From Stramonita haemastoma (Eukaryota > Mollusca > Gastropoda > Neogastropoda > Muricidae), in contig CM060317.1 in NCBI GenBank assembly GCA_030674155.1, positions 89,905,537-89,969,536 of the forward strand: DNA of 64,000 bases, in the 5' to 3' direction. Numbering within the stretch: the first letter of the stretch is position 1; each line of letters begins with the position of its first letter. The notes under the pieces were generated by a model that saw nothing but the letters and a program-made list of their open reading frames with translations, did no database searches and had not been told where the DNA came from. Positions 1 through 33,699 of this stretch are shown here, piece by piece. The position numbers and the translations under genes are program-made.

Positions 1-1300
1 TTTGCTGTTGGTTTATTTTATTGTTTTGTTGTTGTTGTTTTTTGGGGGGTCCTTTCTTTTTCTGTCTTTTTTGGGGGGGGGGGAGGGGGGCATGGTTTCC
101 TAAATTCACTGATCGCATCTAGTGAATCTTGAATTCTCCATATTTTTCCAGCCACTGACAGGAAGTTTCAGTCAGCGGATGACGTTGTCTATTTATTCTG
201 TCATCTATTGTAGCGAGTGTTTGACCTAGAAAACAAAACAAAAAAAGACTTGTTAATTTCATTTGATCTGAATTCTCCCAAAACTGTTTGTAGAGCCTTC
301 GGGGGTAACTGTACTGAGAACAGATAGTACAGGTGAACCTATACTGTCCAAGTCCTCCTCCAAAAAGATGTCTGGACAGTAAAAGGGTGATCCTTTATCT
401 GTAGCTTTGAAGTTGGAAAAGGGGGGGAGGGGGGAGCTGCGCAATGATTGAAATGCTCCGCACCAAACATTTGGGGGAAGGGGGGGGGGGGGACTAGCTA
501 TAAATAGATGATACAAACAATGATTTTAGTCATTGCTTCTGGAATGTTTCCTCCTATTCGTCTTCTTTTTTTCAGCCATTCTTTTGTTCACACGGGGAAC
601 CCAAAGGCTCCGAAGTATGCTGTCGTGTGCTGGATATAGTGAAGGAATGAGAATGCTTTACTCTGAGCTGTCTTACCCTTGTCGCAGTAAGCCAGGTCTC
701 TGCTGGCAGGGTTTGCGGGGATGATGCAGCCCCGTGGATAGAGTGTTGCAGTCATGACAGCTGTGCCACTAGGCTACTCTTAGCCCAGGAATCCCTGATG
801 CAGAAGCCGAATTGGGTGAACACGTGGCATCTGAACCAAGAGTTCCAGTCTCACCTTGACAATGATGAACTGGTCTTTTTATGCCAGTTGCTAATATCTA
901 GCTGTCTGTGTTGTTGTATCAGGATTACAGTGTTAGTTTGAAGATAGATATTCTCTTGTGTGGATTCATACCAAAAGTTGAAAGTCAATTTTTTTAAATT
1001 CCTAAATAAAAAAAATAACCAACATATTTTGAGTACATGGAAAAAACAACATACACGGTCTGGCTTCTTTGTTGGCTTGCAACACATCGACGTTATCTCC
1101 TTTTTCTAAACAAAACAGATATACACGGAAGTGTTTAAGCCTAAGTGCATACTCATTATTTAGAACAATGCTAGGATTAACAGCTGGGGCGCCACAAGTG
1201 TTCAGTTTAGCGCAGGAGGCGCAGAGTTACTGACAGGGCCTATATCATTCCGCCATATGTTACACTACAGAATTATGATCTCGTTGCTTGCACCTCGCTG
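1..1300. other. Intergenic, nothing recognised
   Basis: G-run-rich single-copy sequence (runs near 72-90, 419-440 and 480-492). A minus-strand TAGCCTAGTGG near 764-774 may be a relic of a tRNA-derived SINE head. No gene is supported. Confidence 0.5.
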
Positions 1301-1304
1301 CTGG

Positions 1305-1711
1305 ACTGGTGGTCTGGAGGTAACGCGCCTGTCTAGAAAGCGAAAAGTCCGGGTCGGAGTGTGCGGTGGTTTGAGTCTCGTTTGGGCCCTAAACTTTTCC
1401 CCCATCCATTAGACCATGAGTGGTGGTCTGGGCGCTAGTCTTTCGGATGAGACGATAAATCGAGGTCCCGTGTGTTACACATCATTTTTAGCGCACGTAA
1501 AAGAACCCACAGCAACAAGAGGGTGGTCCCTGGCAAATTTCTGTAGAAAAGAGCCATTCTGATAGGGAAACAAATACAGTTGCAGACAGGAAAAAGAAAA
1601 AAATAATGGGTGGCTCTGCGCTTGTGGCAACGCGCTCTCTCCGGGGAGAGCAGCCCGAATTTCACGCAGAGAAATCTGCTGTGACATGAAGTAGAATAAA
1701 ATAAAATAAAT
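1305..1711 (+). mobile_element. tRNA-derived SINE, family 2, full length
   Basis: Box A-like TGGTCTGGAGG (1310-1320), box B-like GGTTTGAGTCTC (1368-1379), a central segment CTTTCGGATGAGACGATAAA, then AAAAGAACCCACAGCAACAA, and a 3' (AAAAT)n tail at 1693-1711. The length of about 400 nt and the layout are those of a SINE. Confidence 0.8.
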
Positions 1712-1856
1712 TACAGCTTCTGAATTGCTCACGCCGTTCAGGGCTACAGTTTTTAGGATGGCCCATACCTAAACAACTCCGTGGGAGATAGAGCCTGCAA
1801 CGGCGTCTCGTCTGCTTCGGCCAGCGACTGTCCCCCATCAGGATGCCCCCAACCAA

Positions 1857-1992
1857 CTACAACGACTTATTCTTGTGAGAGGACAACACAACGACTGATT
1901 CTTCTGAGAACACAACACAACGACTGATTCTTCAGAGAAGAACAACACAACGACTGATTCTTCAGAGAAGAACAACACAACGACTGATTCAT
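1857..1992 (+). repeat. ~31-bp tandem repeat, 4 copies
   Basis: Imperfect units with the core ACAACGACTGATTCTTCAGA; the last two full units are identical. Confidence 0.85.
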
Positions 1993-2081
1993 GGATGCTT
2001 GTCACCTACACCAGCTTGTGCCTATTGCCATGAGGACGTAAAATCACCCTCCTTCTCTTACACTACATCGGCGCGGACATT

Positions 2082-3668
2082 GGCAAGGCAAGGCAAACAG
2101 AGTAGACAGAGGCAAGGCAAGGCAGACAGAGTGGACAGGGCAAGGCAAGGCAAGGCAAGGCAAGGCAGACAGAGCAGAGGCAGGGCAAGGCAAGGCAAGG
2201 CAAGACAAGGCAGACAGAGTGGACAGAGGCAAGGCAAGGCAAGACAGGCAGACAGAGTAAGACAGAGGCAAGGCAAGGCAAGTCAAGTCAAGGCAGACAG
2301 AGTAGACGAGGCAAGGAAGGCAAGTCAAGGCAGACAGAGTGGACAGAGGCAAGGCAAGGCAAGACAGGGCAGACAGAGTAGACAGAGGCAAGGCAAGGCA
2401 AGACAGGGCAGACAGAGTAGACAGAAGCAAGTCAAGGCAGACAGAGTAGACAGAGGCAAGGCAAGGCAAGTCAAGGCAGACAGAGTAGACAGAGGCAAGG
2501 CAAGGCAAGACAGGGCAGACAGAGTAGACAGAGGCAAGGCAAGGCAAGACAGGGCAGACAGAGTGGACAGAAGCAAGTCAAGGCAGACAGAGTAGACAGA
2601 GGCAAGGCAAGGCAAGACAGGGCAGACAGAGTAGACAGAGGCAAGGCAAGGCAAGACAGGGCAGACAGAGTAGACAGAAGCAAGTCAAGGCAAGTCAAGG
2701 CAGACAGAGTAGACAAGAAGCAAGTCAAGGCAGACAGAGTAGACAGAGCAAGGCAAGGCAAGGCAAGGAAAGGGCAGACAGAGTAGACAGAGGCAAGTCA
2801 AGGCAGACAGAGTAGACAGAGGCATGCAAGGCAAGACAGGGCAGACAGAGTAGACAGAGGCAAGGCAAGGCAAGACAGGGCAGACAGAGTAGACAGAGGC
2901 AAGGCAAGGCAAGGCAAGTCAAGGCAGACAGAGTAGACAGAGGCAAGGGAAGGCAGACAGAGTAGACAGAGGCATGGCAAGGCAAGTCAAGGCAGACAGA
3001 GTAGACAGAGGCATGGCAAGGCAAGTCAAGGCAGACAGAGTAGACAGAGGCAAGGGAAGGCAGACAGAGTAGACAGAGGCAAGGGAAGGCAGACAGAGTA
3101 GACAGAGGCAAGGGAAGGCAGACAGAGTAGACAGAGGCAAGGGAAGGCAGACAGAGTAGACAGAGGCAAGGGAAGGCAGACAGAGTAGACAGAGGCAAGG
3201 CAAGTCAAGGCAGACAGAGTAGACAGAGGCATGGCAAGGCAAGTCAAGGCAGACAGAGTAGACAGAGGCAAGGGAAGGCAGACAGAGTAGACAGAAGCAA
3301 GTCAAGGCAAGTCAAGGCAGACAGAGTAGACAGAGGCAACAGCAAAGGCAAACAGAGCAGACAGAGGCAAGGCAAGTGCAAGGCAGACAGAGTAGACAGA
3401 GGCAATGGCAAGAGGCAAGGTCAAGGCAGACAGAGTAGACAGAGCAAGTCAAGTCAAGTCAAGGCAGACAGAGTAGACAGAGGCAAGGCAAGGCAGACAG
3501 AGTAGACAGAAGCAAGTCAAGGCAAGTCAAGGCAGACAGAGTAGACAGAGGCAAGTCAAGGCAGACAGAGTAGACAGAGGCAAGTCAAGGCAGACAGAGT
3601 AGACAGAGGCAAGGCAAGTCAAGGCAGACAGAGTAGACAGAGGCAAGGGAAGGCACGGCAGACAGAGT
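2082..3668 (+). repeat. 1.6-kb GCAAG/GACAGA minisatellite
   Basis: Alternating blocks of GCAAG or TCAAG pentamers and the module GCAGACAGAGTAGACAG, with unit lengths varying from about 25 to 60 nt. Long frames open on both strands because the composition lacks stops; they are not treated as genes. Confidence 0.95.
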
Positions 3669-4135
3669 AGGCCTACTGCACAGCTAACTGATTGTTGTCT
3701 GAACTTAAGTGCTAGAGGAACCTCTAACGTGTTTCACTGTGGGTGTGTCTACCTGTATACAAGTGATTCATGTAACTGGATTTCTCAGTCTTCCGCGAAA
3801 ATTGAATGCTGAGTGTTGTTGTTGTTGTTGTTGCTGTTGTTGTTGTGTTCAATTTAACGTCTGTTCACTCTCAGTGAGGCGAGGAAGGTGGAAAGTGAAG
3901 TGGAAGTTTAAGAAGAAAGGGGCAGGGTAGAAGGGGAAAATACGAAGAGATAGCGTGTGTGTTGTTGGTGTTTTTGTGCCTTAAAATTAAAAATGGATAC
4001 ATAATGTTTTGATAAAGAATTTAGAATTTATCTTAAACATGAGCAAAATTTAAACTATGAACATGAAACAACAAAGGAAAAAAGTTGTAACCACAAAACA
4101 TATTCAAGTGGGCTGTGCAAATGCCGAATGCCAGT

Positions 4136-4136
<1 letters not shown>

Positions 4137-4195
<59 letters not shown>

Positions 4196-4628
4196 TGTCT
4201 CCCCTTTTACGTTTTTATATCAGTACACTGACACGGCCGGTTGGCCTACGTGCGTGTAAACCTAATTCAAGTTGCACACAGAACTACTTCATTTAATATG
4301 GGACGGAATAGCTTAGTGGTCATAACATTGCGCTCGCAATTTGACGACCCGGGTTCGATTCCCGTTTGAGGGGATTTTCCCCCTGGAGTTAACATCAGTG
4401 CTGACTCCAATCTCTGTAAAAGTCCATCGGATGAGACTATAAACCGAGGCCCCGCGTGCGAACGCACGCAGAACGTCTTGGGCGCACGTTAAATCCTGTT
4501 CCGCTTTTCGTAAGAGTATGCCATCGTGTGCCGGTGGGAACAGATAACAAGATTTACGAAACTGCATACACACGGGGACTGGATGTAAAACAAAACCCAC
4601 ATGAGTGCCTATTGTATTATCCTTGATG

Positions 4629-4683
<55 letters not shown>

Positions 4684-5069
4684 ATGCCCAGTCTTTTCCA
4701 AAACATTCCCAGGTAGCTCTAGAGCCTTTCAAAAGTGATTCCCACTTAAGACTCAATCTTCTCCACCATGAAACTTGCAGTGGAGACAGTGTACTGAGAG
4801 CCTGTTATGTCAGGCATACACTAACTCGTGCGGGTGATAGTATAGACAAGGTCAAAATTCAGTCTGACGACGATGACGCTCCAACCCGTTAGGGACAGAA
4901 CTATGCCACCTGTCAAGGACATCACAGGACTCAATGTAAACTTCATGCTGTGGAAACTGTAAGCATAGCCTAGCCTACATGGCAGCAACAGAGCATAGGA
5001 GCAACTGCCGACATGAACAACAACAGGAACAACATCAACAAGAACAGTGATGATGATGTGATGATGATG

Positions 5070-5120
<51 letters not shown>

Positions 5121-5133
5121 ATATATAATAATA

Positions 5134-5165
<32 letters not shown>

Positions 5166-5393
5166 TAATAATAATAATAATAATATATAATAATATAATA
5201 ATAATAATAATAATAATAATGATGATGATGATGATGATGATGATAATAATAATGATAATGATGATGAGGAGGAGGAGGAGGATGGTGATGATGGCAGTTT
5301 TAAGACTGGTGACCAAGGCTTTTTCAAATAAGTAGGCTTACTGTCGTTGTCACGCGTGTGCGTGTGCACCGCGCGCGCGCGCGCGCACGCGCC

Positions 5394-5459
<66 letters not shown>

Positions 5460-5686
5460 TTGTAAGTCCACCATTATGTTCGAAGCTACCTTACATTTGG
5501 CTGCTTTGTTGTTATTCATGCCCATGTTATTTTGTATTTCTATTATTTGTCTGTATGACGAGCTTATGTTACTGTATTGAGTTTGTTTTATCTTGTGAGA
5601 TTCTGTTTGGATGAAAATCCTCATTTATTTTAGTTTTCAACCAAGGTTGATATTTGTCTTTGATTGTTTTAGAAGTCAATTTTCTT

Positions 5687-5769
<83 letters not shown>

Positions 5770-5841
5770 GTGTGTGTCAGAATGAAAAAAAAGCTGTGTA
5801 AACTTAATCTTTTACCCTCAATAAAGATCATTTTGACTTGA

Positions 5842-5882
<41 letters not shown>

Positions 5883-6066
5883 ACGCACGCACGCACGCAC
5901 ACGCACGCACGCACGCACGCACACCACCACACACGCACGCACGCACGCACACACATACGCGCGCGTGCGCGCGCGAACACATACACACACGCATGCACGC
6001 ACGCACGCATCCATGCGCGCACACGCGCGGAAAAACTCACGCATGCAGTGTCTGCATATTGCAAAG

Positions 6067-6123
<57 letters not shown>

Positions 6124-6211
6124 CGCGCGTGCACCAGATTATTTAATTAATGCAGCGTGTGCACATTGGAAAGTTCTATGGAATAGCACACACACACACA
6201 CACACACACAC
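4137..6211. repeat. Microsatellite field upstream of PPP2R2
   Basis: (GT)n 4137-4190; GAT/AAT trinucleotides 5040-5280; (CG)n then (CA)n 5370-5457; (GT)n 5690-5776; CA/ACGC mixtures 5842-6016; (CA)n 6071-6121 and 6187-6211. Between them the sequence is single-copy with nothing recognised. Confidence 0.9.
4300..4684 (+). mobile_element. tRNA-derived SINE, family 1, full length
   Basis: Box A TAGCTTAGTGG (4309-4319) and perfect box B GGTTCGATTCC (4352-4362) make a good polymerase III promoter. Then CCCCTGGAGTTAACATCAGT, a central CATCGGATGAGACTATAAA, CCGCTTTTCGTAAGAGTATG and a (AAAT)n tail. It is the reference copy for ten others in the window. Confidence 0.9.
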
Positions 6212-6272
6212 ACTTATCGGTGTGATCGAGTCTGGGAAATGCGAGACGGAAACCCCACAATCCAGCGCGATG

Positions 6273-6442
6273 TGACGTCACAGGCTAGAACGCCATGTTT
6301 AAAATGGCTACACATCTAAGACGACAGTGCAAGGAAAATCTATGACATCCTGCACACCGAGAGCGTTTATACCTAATTTTTAAAATCGTATGAGTCTGAT
6401 TGATATAGGAGATATTGTGTTGTTCGCTATTGCTTCGTTCAA
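6273..6442 (+). promoter_or_regulatory. PPP2R2: Candidate PPP2R2 promoter and 5' UTR with CRE
   Basis: A perfect CRE palindrome TGACGTCA lies at 6273-6280, 163 nt before the start codon, followed by YY1-like AAAATGGC (6301-6308) and no obvious TATA box. The segment is single-copy between CA-repeat clusters and the first exon. If transcription starts near the CRE the leader contains uORFs at 6295-6345 and 6342-6383 (overlapping ATGA) and an out-of-frame ATG at 6390 that reads through the main start codon. Confidence 0.45.
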
Positions 6443-27299
<20,857 letters not shown>

Positions 27300-27652
27300 C
27301 CGCAGGTGAATGTTAGTTCTTGTGCTTAACACTTCTGTTGGCCACATATAGACAGCTTCAAGTCAGCCACTACTGAATGGACCTCTGATGCAGAGGACGC
27401 AGACAAGGAGAGCGAACAAGCAGGTGCATGTGTGTGTGTTGGAGAGATGCTTGGTAAAAAGCCAAGTTAATAACTGCGAATTCAAATGATGATCAAGCCA
27501 TGCTTTTTTGGATGAGGAGGTTTGTGAGTTGATAGGCTGACAGTGTTAACGAAAGAGAGAGAGACAGGCGTGGATTGTTTTCATGGTATCGGTGGAGAAA
27601 GGATGTAGTGAGTGGGTTCAGCTGGAGTGAGCCAGCAAAAGTAAGTGTGAGT

Positions 27653-27683
<31 letters not shown>

Positions 27684-28440
27684 CGAGCGAGCATATATGT
27701 GTATAGAGGAGCAAAATGTGTGTTGTTTAGTGCTAAACAGTGACATAATTCTGATTCCATGTCAAGTCTTGAGAGATTAGATAAAGAAATTACGGTAACT
27801 GGAATATTTATTTGCATATTTATTCTTGTTTTTTCAGGTAATAAAGCTTATTTTTTGCTTTATTGATGTTTTTCTATGTTATTTTATTTTTTTAAAGATT
27901 CTTTTAGCTCTGGACTGGTACCGGATTTGACGTTGAGCATTACAGAATGGAAGTACAAGGTTCTGATTTAACTTTTAACTGCTGGTGAAGGGGGTAGGGT
28001 GGGGCTGACAAAAAAAAACAACTACTCTGAAAGTATGACTGGGAAATGAGAGACATGGGTCTGTGAATGGAGGCGAAGTTGGAAAACAGTGAATATGTGT
28101 TGTTTTGAAACATGGTGCATTCCTGAAGAGAAGAAGACTTATATTTGTTTAGAATGCGCTGTCAGTATGGGTCCAGATAGGGCCAGCAAGCACTCTTGAC
28201 TTTACTGACAGACCATCTTCACAGATTACAAGATTTATTTATATCAATAATGAGTGCACCAATAGTCTGGTACCAGTATTGTTACTATGTAAAGATGTAT
28301 GTGTATCAAGCATTATTATGAGTTATAAGTGCGGCATTTATGAACAACAGACTAGTTATTTTGTGATATAGTGGAAATGTGGATGGCATTTTTGGAGTGT
28401 CACATGTTTGTTCAATAAAATGAAAGCAGAAAGTGGAGTG
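27300..28440 (+). other. PPP2R2: PPP2R2 3' UTR
   Basis: From the stop codon to the polyadenylation signal at 28414-28419 this is mostly single-copy AT-rich sequence with a short GT run (27655-27679). An earlier AATAAA at 27840-27845 could give a shorter form. A CAG/GTGAAT donor-like site lies 7 nt after the stop, so a spliced 3' UTR cannot be excluded. Confidence 0.55.
28414..28419 (+). terminator. Polyadenylation signal AATAAA
   Basis: A canonical hexamer about 1.1 kb after the stop codon, followed by purine-rich and then T-rich sequence. It is the first strong candidate beyond 27840 and fits the end of the PPP2R2 transcript. Confidence 0.5.
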
Positions 28441-28819
28441 TAGCATTCAGAGTCTCATTCTCATTCAGAAAGTCAAGTGTAGCTTTCAGTCATCATTCTC
28501 ATTTCCCTGAGTTGTATTGCCTTGTGTATTAAGTTGCTCATATTCCCTGCGCAGTTCACTGAAATTGTTATGTCTAGGACCACTTCCTTTTGCTACTTCA
28601 TGAAAATGAAAATGACCCGTATCAAGTGAAGAGAAACTGTTTAGTGCAGCTTAAGACTAATGTTAAAAGATAAGATGCATGAAATAGAATTATAAGTTTG
28701 CTAGAAGTGCCTCTTTTAAGGACCTGAAATAGCAGCGGTATTAGGCTGTTCAGGCATCTGTCCATTTGTGCTTAGCATGCTAGCTGCTTTAGCCAGACTC
28801 TATTTACTCAGGATGTTGA

Positions 28820-29190
28820 CCCGTGTCAGAGAAAAAAGTGATAAATAAGCTGCATTGGAAACAACCTTACCTTCCCCCTCACCTTTCCTGTCTCTCTGTG
28901 TCAGAGGAAAAAGTGATAAATAAACTGCATTGGACACAACCTTACCTTCCTCCACCGTCCCTTTCTTCTCTCTGTGTCAGAGGAAAAAGTGATAAATAAA
29001 CTGCATTGGAACAACCTTACCTCTCTCACTGTCCTTTTCTCTCCTCTTCAAGAATGATAATAACGCATGAAACACTTCCTCCTACCTGTCCTCTTCTCTC
29101 TGTGTCAGAGAAGTGATAAATAAACTGCATTGGAAACAACTTACTCTCTCACTCCTTTCTCTCTCTCCTGTCAAGATGATATAAACTGCA
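28820..29190 (+). repeat. ~80-bp degenerate tandem repeat downstream of PPP2R2
   Basis: Four to five units with GTGTCAGAGGAAAAAGTGAT and AAATAAACTGCATTGGA, separated by CT-rich stretches. Confidence 0.75.
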
Positions 29191-29589
29191 TTGAACACTA
29201 CCTCCCCGTCCCTGTCCTCTCTCTTCTCCCTGTGTCACACAAGCAGCCATTGATGAAAGCACTTAGGTCTGGTCATTGCCATGTCCTGGCTAGTTTTTTT
29301 TTTTTTTTTTTTTAATTTTATTTTTGAATTTCAAAATGGGGCTGACGATCTTGATTCATTTTGCAAGAAGTTTCAGTATTCAGTGTCTTTTGGTGAATAC
29401 ATTGTTGGGCATGATGGTGTTTTTTTTTTTTCAATTAGAACTGAACAGCTACACTGGAAGAGATATGTATCGTCAATATTGAAACAAAACAAAAAAAGGA
29501 GAGTGATAATTCTGCCTATGCTAAGGAAATTGTTGCATTTTCCTGTAAAGAAAAGAAAAACATGGGTCAGCTGTGGAGCAGTAACACTC

Positions 29590-29760
29590 TCATCTAGAAA
29601 GTCAAGTCAAAGTCAAGTCAAGTCAAAAACACTTTAATCATCCCTGAAGGGCAAGTACAATACTGACAGGCGTATTGATACAAATCATAATCAAACACAC
29701 GAAATAGCTACATTTCATATTTGTTCAGACATTATATGATAACTTCAAATAAAAATGTCA
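29590..29760. mobile_element. Probable LINE 3' end (AAGTC / TATCATCCCTGAAGG type)
   Basis: Short AAGTC repeats followed by ACTTTAATCATCCCTGAAGG resemble the 3' tails of CR1/RTE-type LINEs in reverse orientation. A similar GAATCA-repeat tail with CTATTGCCATGAAAG occurs at 39712-39810. Confidence 0.35.
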
Positions 29761-30064
29761 CAAACAAACACTCTACGCGCGTGCGCTCGCACACACGCAA
29801 ACACACGCATACACACACACACCAATATTTAGATACAATGTTCTTAAAAAAAAACCCCAAAACATTGACTAGAAAAGACATATGATCACCATTATTTACG
29901 CACGTGCGTTCGCACATGTGCGTATACATGCATGCACACACAGACATGCATGCACACACGCTCTCCCCCCTCCCCACACCATCCACACCCACTCACCCCC
30001 CCACACACACATACACGCAATTCATGGTCTGAAAGGAAGGAAGCGAAAGAAAGGAAGCAATCCC

Positions 30065-30320
30065 AGGTTTGAATCCCATCCAGACTTCAGGCGTCTTTGG
30101 TCTGAGAGCCAATTTTCAGATAAGACAGTGCACCAGGAACAGTGTGCAGTATGCATGTAGCAACCAAAAGAACTCACAGCAGCAAGAGAATAAAAAAAAA
30201 AAGGAAAAAAAGTTGATAGACATTGAGAAGAAAAGAGTTTGTGGCACTGCATTTTAAAAGCTCTGCCCCCAGAGAGCTGCCCCCAGTCCACAGACAAATC
30301 CGCTGTTTTCGTAACGGAAA
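30065..30320 (+). mobile_element. SINE family 2 fragment, degraded
   Basis: A box B-like GGTTTGAATCCC is followed by AAAAGAACTCACAGCAGCAA and a Ser/Leu-type CTCTGCCCCCAGAGAGC end resembling the family 2 tail region. The central block is heavily altered. Confidence 0.5.
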
Positions 30321-30487
30321 AACAAGTATGCCCAGGACCTGTGTGGTCATTGTCTATGTCGGAAAAAATAAGATAAGATAAAGATTTAGCATTTTTGTAA
30401 AAGCTTTATACACTTGACTTAAAAAAAAATTTTTTTAAGAAAAGGCTAAATTAAAACATCGCACCTGATGAAAGAAGAAAAGAACGA

Positions 30488-30645
30488 GTGTTCACCTTGT
30501 ATGGACAGCCTAGACTTGGAATATGTTTAAAGTCTACAAGTGTTACCTCATATGGACAGTCTAGATATGGAATATGTTTGTAGTCTACAAGTGTTCACCT
30601 CATATGGACAGCCTAGACATGGAATATGTTTGTAGTCTTCTGCTA
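30488..30645 (+). repeat. ~52-bp tandem repeat, 3 copies
   Basis: Units share ATGGACAGCCTAGACATGGA and GTAGTCTACAAGTGTT. Confidence 0.8.
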
Positions 30646-32289
30646 CCGGTGATTGAAGCAAAAATGTAAAGAAGTTCACTTGAAATATAAAAAAAAATGC
30701 CAAGCAAATATAAAACAGCTGATCTTTTGAAGTGAATAATCTCTGTGGCACAGAGAAAGTGTGATATGTCATGATTTCCATAAGAAAGAAGATAACCGAT
30801 GATGAACTGGTTCATAAACATTCCTGATCACAGTCAAACCAGTTGTGGAACAAACAAACAATGGAATGGATTGGAATGTACATAGCTGCAGTACTAACAG
30901 CATGAATTCAGGCAGTGTAAAACAAGTGTATACATTTTTCACTTGCTTTCTTAAAAGTATCTTATTTTATTGGATTTCTTTATTGTGTTTGTATGAATTC
31001 TTTGTCCATCATTATTCACTCTTTAATTTGGAGAGGTGTGCATGAGGTGGAGAATGGATTGCTCATATATTTCAGTCTAAAGATTAAAACCAGGAACATG
31101 TATCAGGAATGAAATAACTGACTGATGATTTTCTCTTCCTTTTTTTCCGGCATTGATTAGATATATTGTTTTTGCATAAATGATTTGGAGTGACCTTTTT
31201 AATTAGTGTCGTGCATTGAAAAGTGAAAGAACTGAAGATATTTGATTTAAGAGACAGGCTAGACTCGTGTTGCTTGGATATAATAAAAAATTGTATCATT
31301 TTCTATGTCAGTCTTACAAGTGATTGTCAGTTAGCTGTTTAAATCTAAAAGTCTTATTCATTTTATAATCTTTTTTATAGTATTTTGTTGTTTTTTAATT
31401 TGATTTTGTTATTCATTTTTTTGTTTGAATGTGACCAAAAGAACTGTTACAATGCCTCATTGTGAGTGCATGTCGTTTTTAACCCAACCAAGAAAAGCAT
31501 GACTTCTCAAGAATGGATTAGATTTAGTAAGGAAGAGATGGAAGGAAGCTTTCATGTCTCCAGATGTAGAAAAGTTAGCATGCTAAATGAAGATTTTTTT
31601 TTTTTTAATCAAAGTAGATCTTCAGATGTAGAAATGTCAGCTTGCAGAATCTCAGAGAAGCAGAGTACTACTGTGGATGTTTTAGTTCAGCAGAGGCTGT
31701 GATGAAGTAGCTGCAGTTTGCCTGTGGTTTCTTGGTAGTGTTGTAGTGCCCATACAGAGGGCTGAAACAGCGAAGCAAGAAAGTACAAAACTGATGTTAG
31801 TCTGGCTAAAATCCAAGACATTGATTCTGGTTAACAAGATCAGAAAAAGCTTCCTGATTATCGTTGTCCATCATCTCCTCACACATACAGGATGTCAGGG
31901 TTTTTGCCTGTGTTTTTTTTCTGCCTATGACTATGAATATTGAGATGTTCCGAACATACTGCTCTGCTCATCAACAGCCAGGATCTGCTTCATTGTCAAC
32001 ATATTGGGCATCCATTGAACATCTTTACTTCACAAATCACTTACTGGATTGTGAGTGCTCTTCCTCAACTTTTCTGGTAGTTTAACTCAGAACTTCTAAC
32101 AGTTCAGTATCTTTTGTTTTGAGTTGTCACAGTTTTGAATGACCCTGACCTTTAGTGTTGAAGGAGCAGGGTTGTGCAGGAAGGTGAAGACTAGTTGTGT
32201 CAACCTGTGTAGAATGGCACTGTGGACTTAACTCGGCATTGCCTCACACCCAGAAGGTGTAGCTACTTTTCTATCGGCCCTCCCGTGTT

Positions 32290-32660
32290 TTTTCAACTAT
32301 CATCTGCTCTGTTTGCTCATAGTTATTTTTTTAAACTCCCATCTGTTATCTGTTTACTCATAGTTATTTTGTTAACTACCATCTGTTATCTGTTTCCTCA
32401 TAGTTGTTTTTTCAACTACCATCTGTTTACTCGGTTATTTTTTGTACCATCTGTTTACTCAGTTATTTTTTAAACTACCATCTGTTGTCTGTTTACTCAT
32501 AGTTGTTTTTTCACCTACCATATATTATATGTTTGCTCGAGTTGTTTTTTCACCTACCATCTGTTTACTCATAGTTATTTTTTGTATGGTCTGTCACATG
32601 TTTACTCACTGGTTTTTTTTTTTGATCATCTGTTATCTGTAGTGTATACTTATGAGTTAT
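32290..32660 (+). repeat. ~38-bp degenerate tandem repeat
   Basis: Around nine units built on CATCTGTTATCTGTTTACTC and ATAGTTATTTTTT. Confidence 0.8.
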
Positions 32661-33116
32661 TTTTTCATCTGACCTCATTTCTGTTTCCTTTTGAAGTATC
32701 TACTTGTTGCCAAGGCTGGTCACTGAAATAAGCGTGCAATGATGATAGGATAATAAATAAATAAATTAAAAGATGAATGTTACAATTGGATTCTCAGAAG
32801 TCTTTCCCCAGTCAGTCACTCCCAGCCACCTGCTGTCAGTGTGGCATGCACATTGTTGACTTCTTGTTGTCTGTGCTCCATATGTCAGCGGTCATCAAAA
32901 TTGATTTTGTTCCCCCCCCCCCCCCCCAAAGATGTCATTATTAAAAAAAAAAGAAAATTTGAGAAAATAAAATAAAGACAATGGTATAAAAATTGTTTTG
33001 CAAGTAATATGTGTGTGTGAGAGATGACATGTGGCGGCTTGGTTTGACTTTATGATGAGCATTCTTTTGAACATAGGAATGAATTGTTTAGACAGCATGC
33101 ATGTCATATTTCCAGG

Positions 33117-33331
33117 TTCTCACTTCTGTTTCTGTCACACATTGCACACATCCAATGGTATAGTATGTATGTGCTAGAATAGAGCCTGGCTTATCACAGT
33201 TCTTGATTAAACAATTCATATTTCAGTTCTCACTTCTGTTTCTGTCACACATTGCACACATCCAATGGTATAGGTACGTATGTGCTAGGAATAGAGCCTG
33301 GGCTTTATCACAGTTCTTGATTAAACAATTA
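33117..33331 (+). repeat. ~106-bp tandem duplication
   Basis: Two copies from TTCTCACTTCTGTTTCTGTC to GTTCTTGATTAAACAATT, differing by a few single-base insertions. Confidence 0.9.
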
Positions 33332-33699
33332 GTGATGGGGGCAACAGCAAAGTGAGAGGCTGTATGATCAGTGGCTTTCCCACTCATGGAATTCCTTTTT
33401 ACAAGTTTTTACTGATCGACTATGACTGACTAGGAGACTTAATTTGCACAGTCTTTATGTGCTGCAGCCCAGGGGGCTAGTTGGCCTTTGGAGAACATCT
33501 CCAATGCTGACTGTCCTTACGCTCTCTTGGCTGAAAGAGTGGGGGCTGGTGCTGTGGGCAAGGCATCTCCACTGTAACAAATTTCTGCCCCATTTCCGAA
33601 ACAGCAGCTGCCTCCTCTGCTGTTTTGGAGGTCATTTTCGAACATAACAAACATGTTCTCATACCCAAATGCGCGCACACACGCACACGCAGACACGCA

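Noticed and set aside
1999..3305. Long open frames on both strands across the GCAAG/GACAGA array
   Set aside because: Stop-free composition of a short tandem unit explains them; no start context, domain or splice signal.
4300..4372. Possible functional tRNA gene (good A and B boxes)
   Set aside because: No proper cloverleaf or anticodon arm was found, and the sequence continues into a SINE body with a (AAAT)n tail repeated elsewhere.
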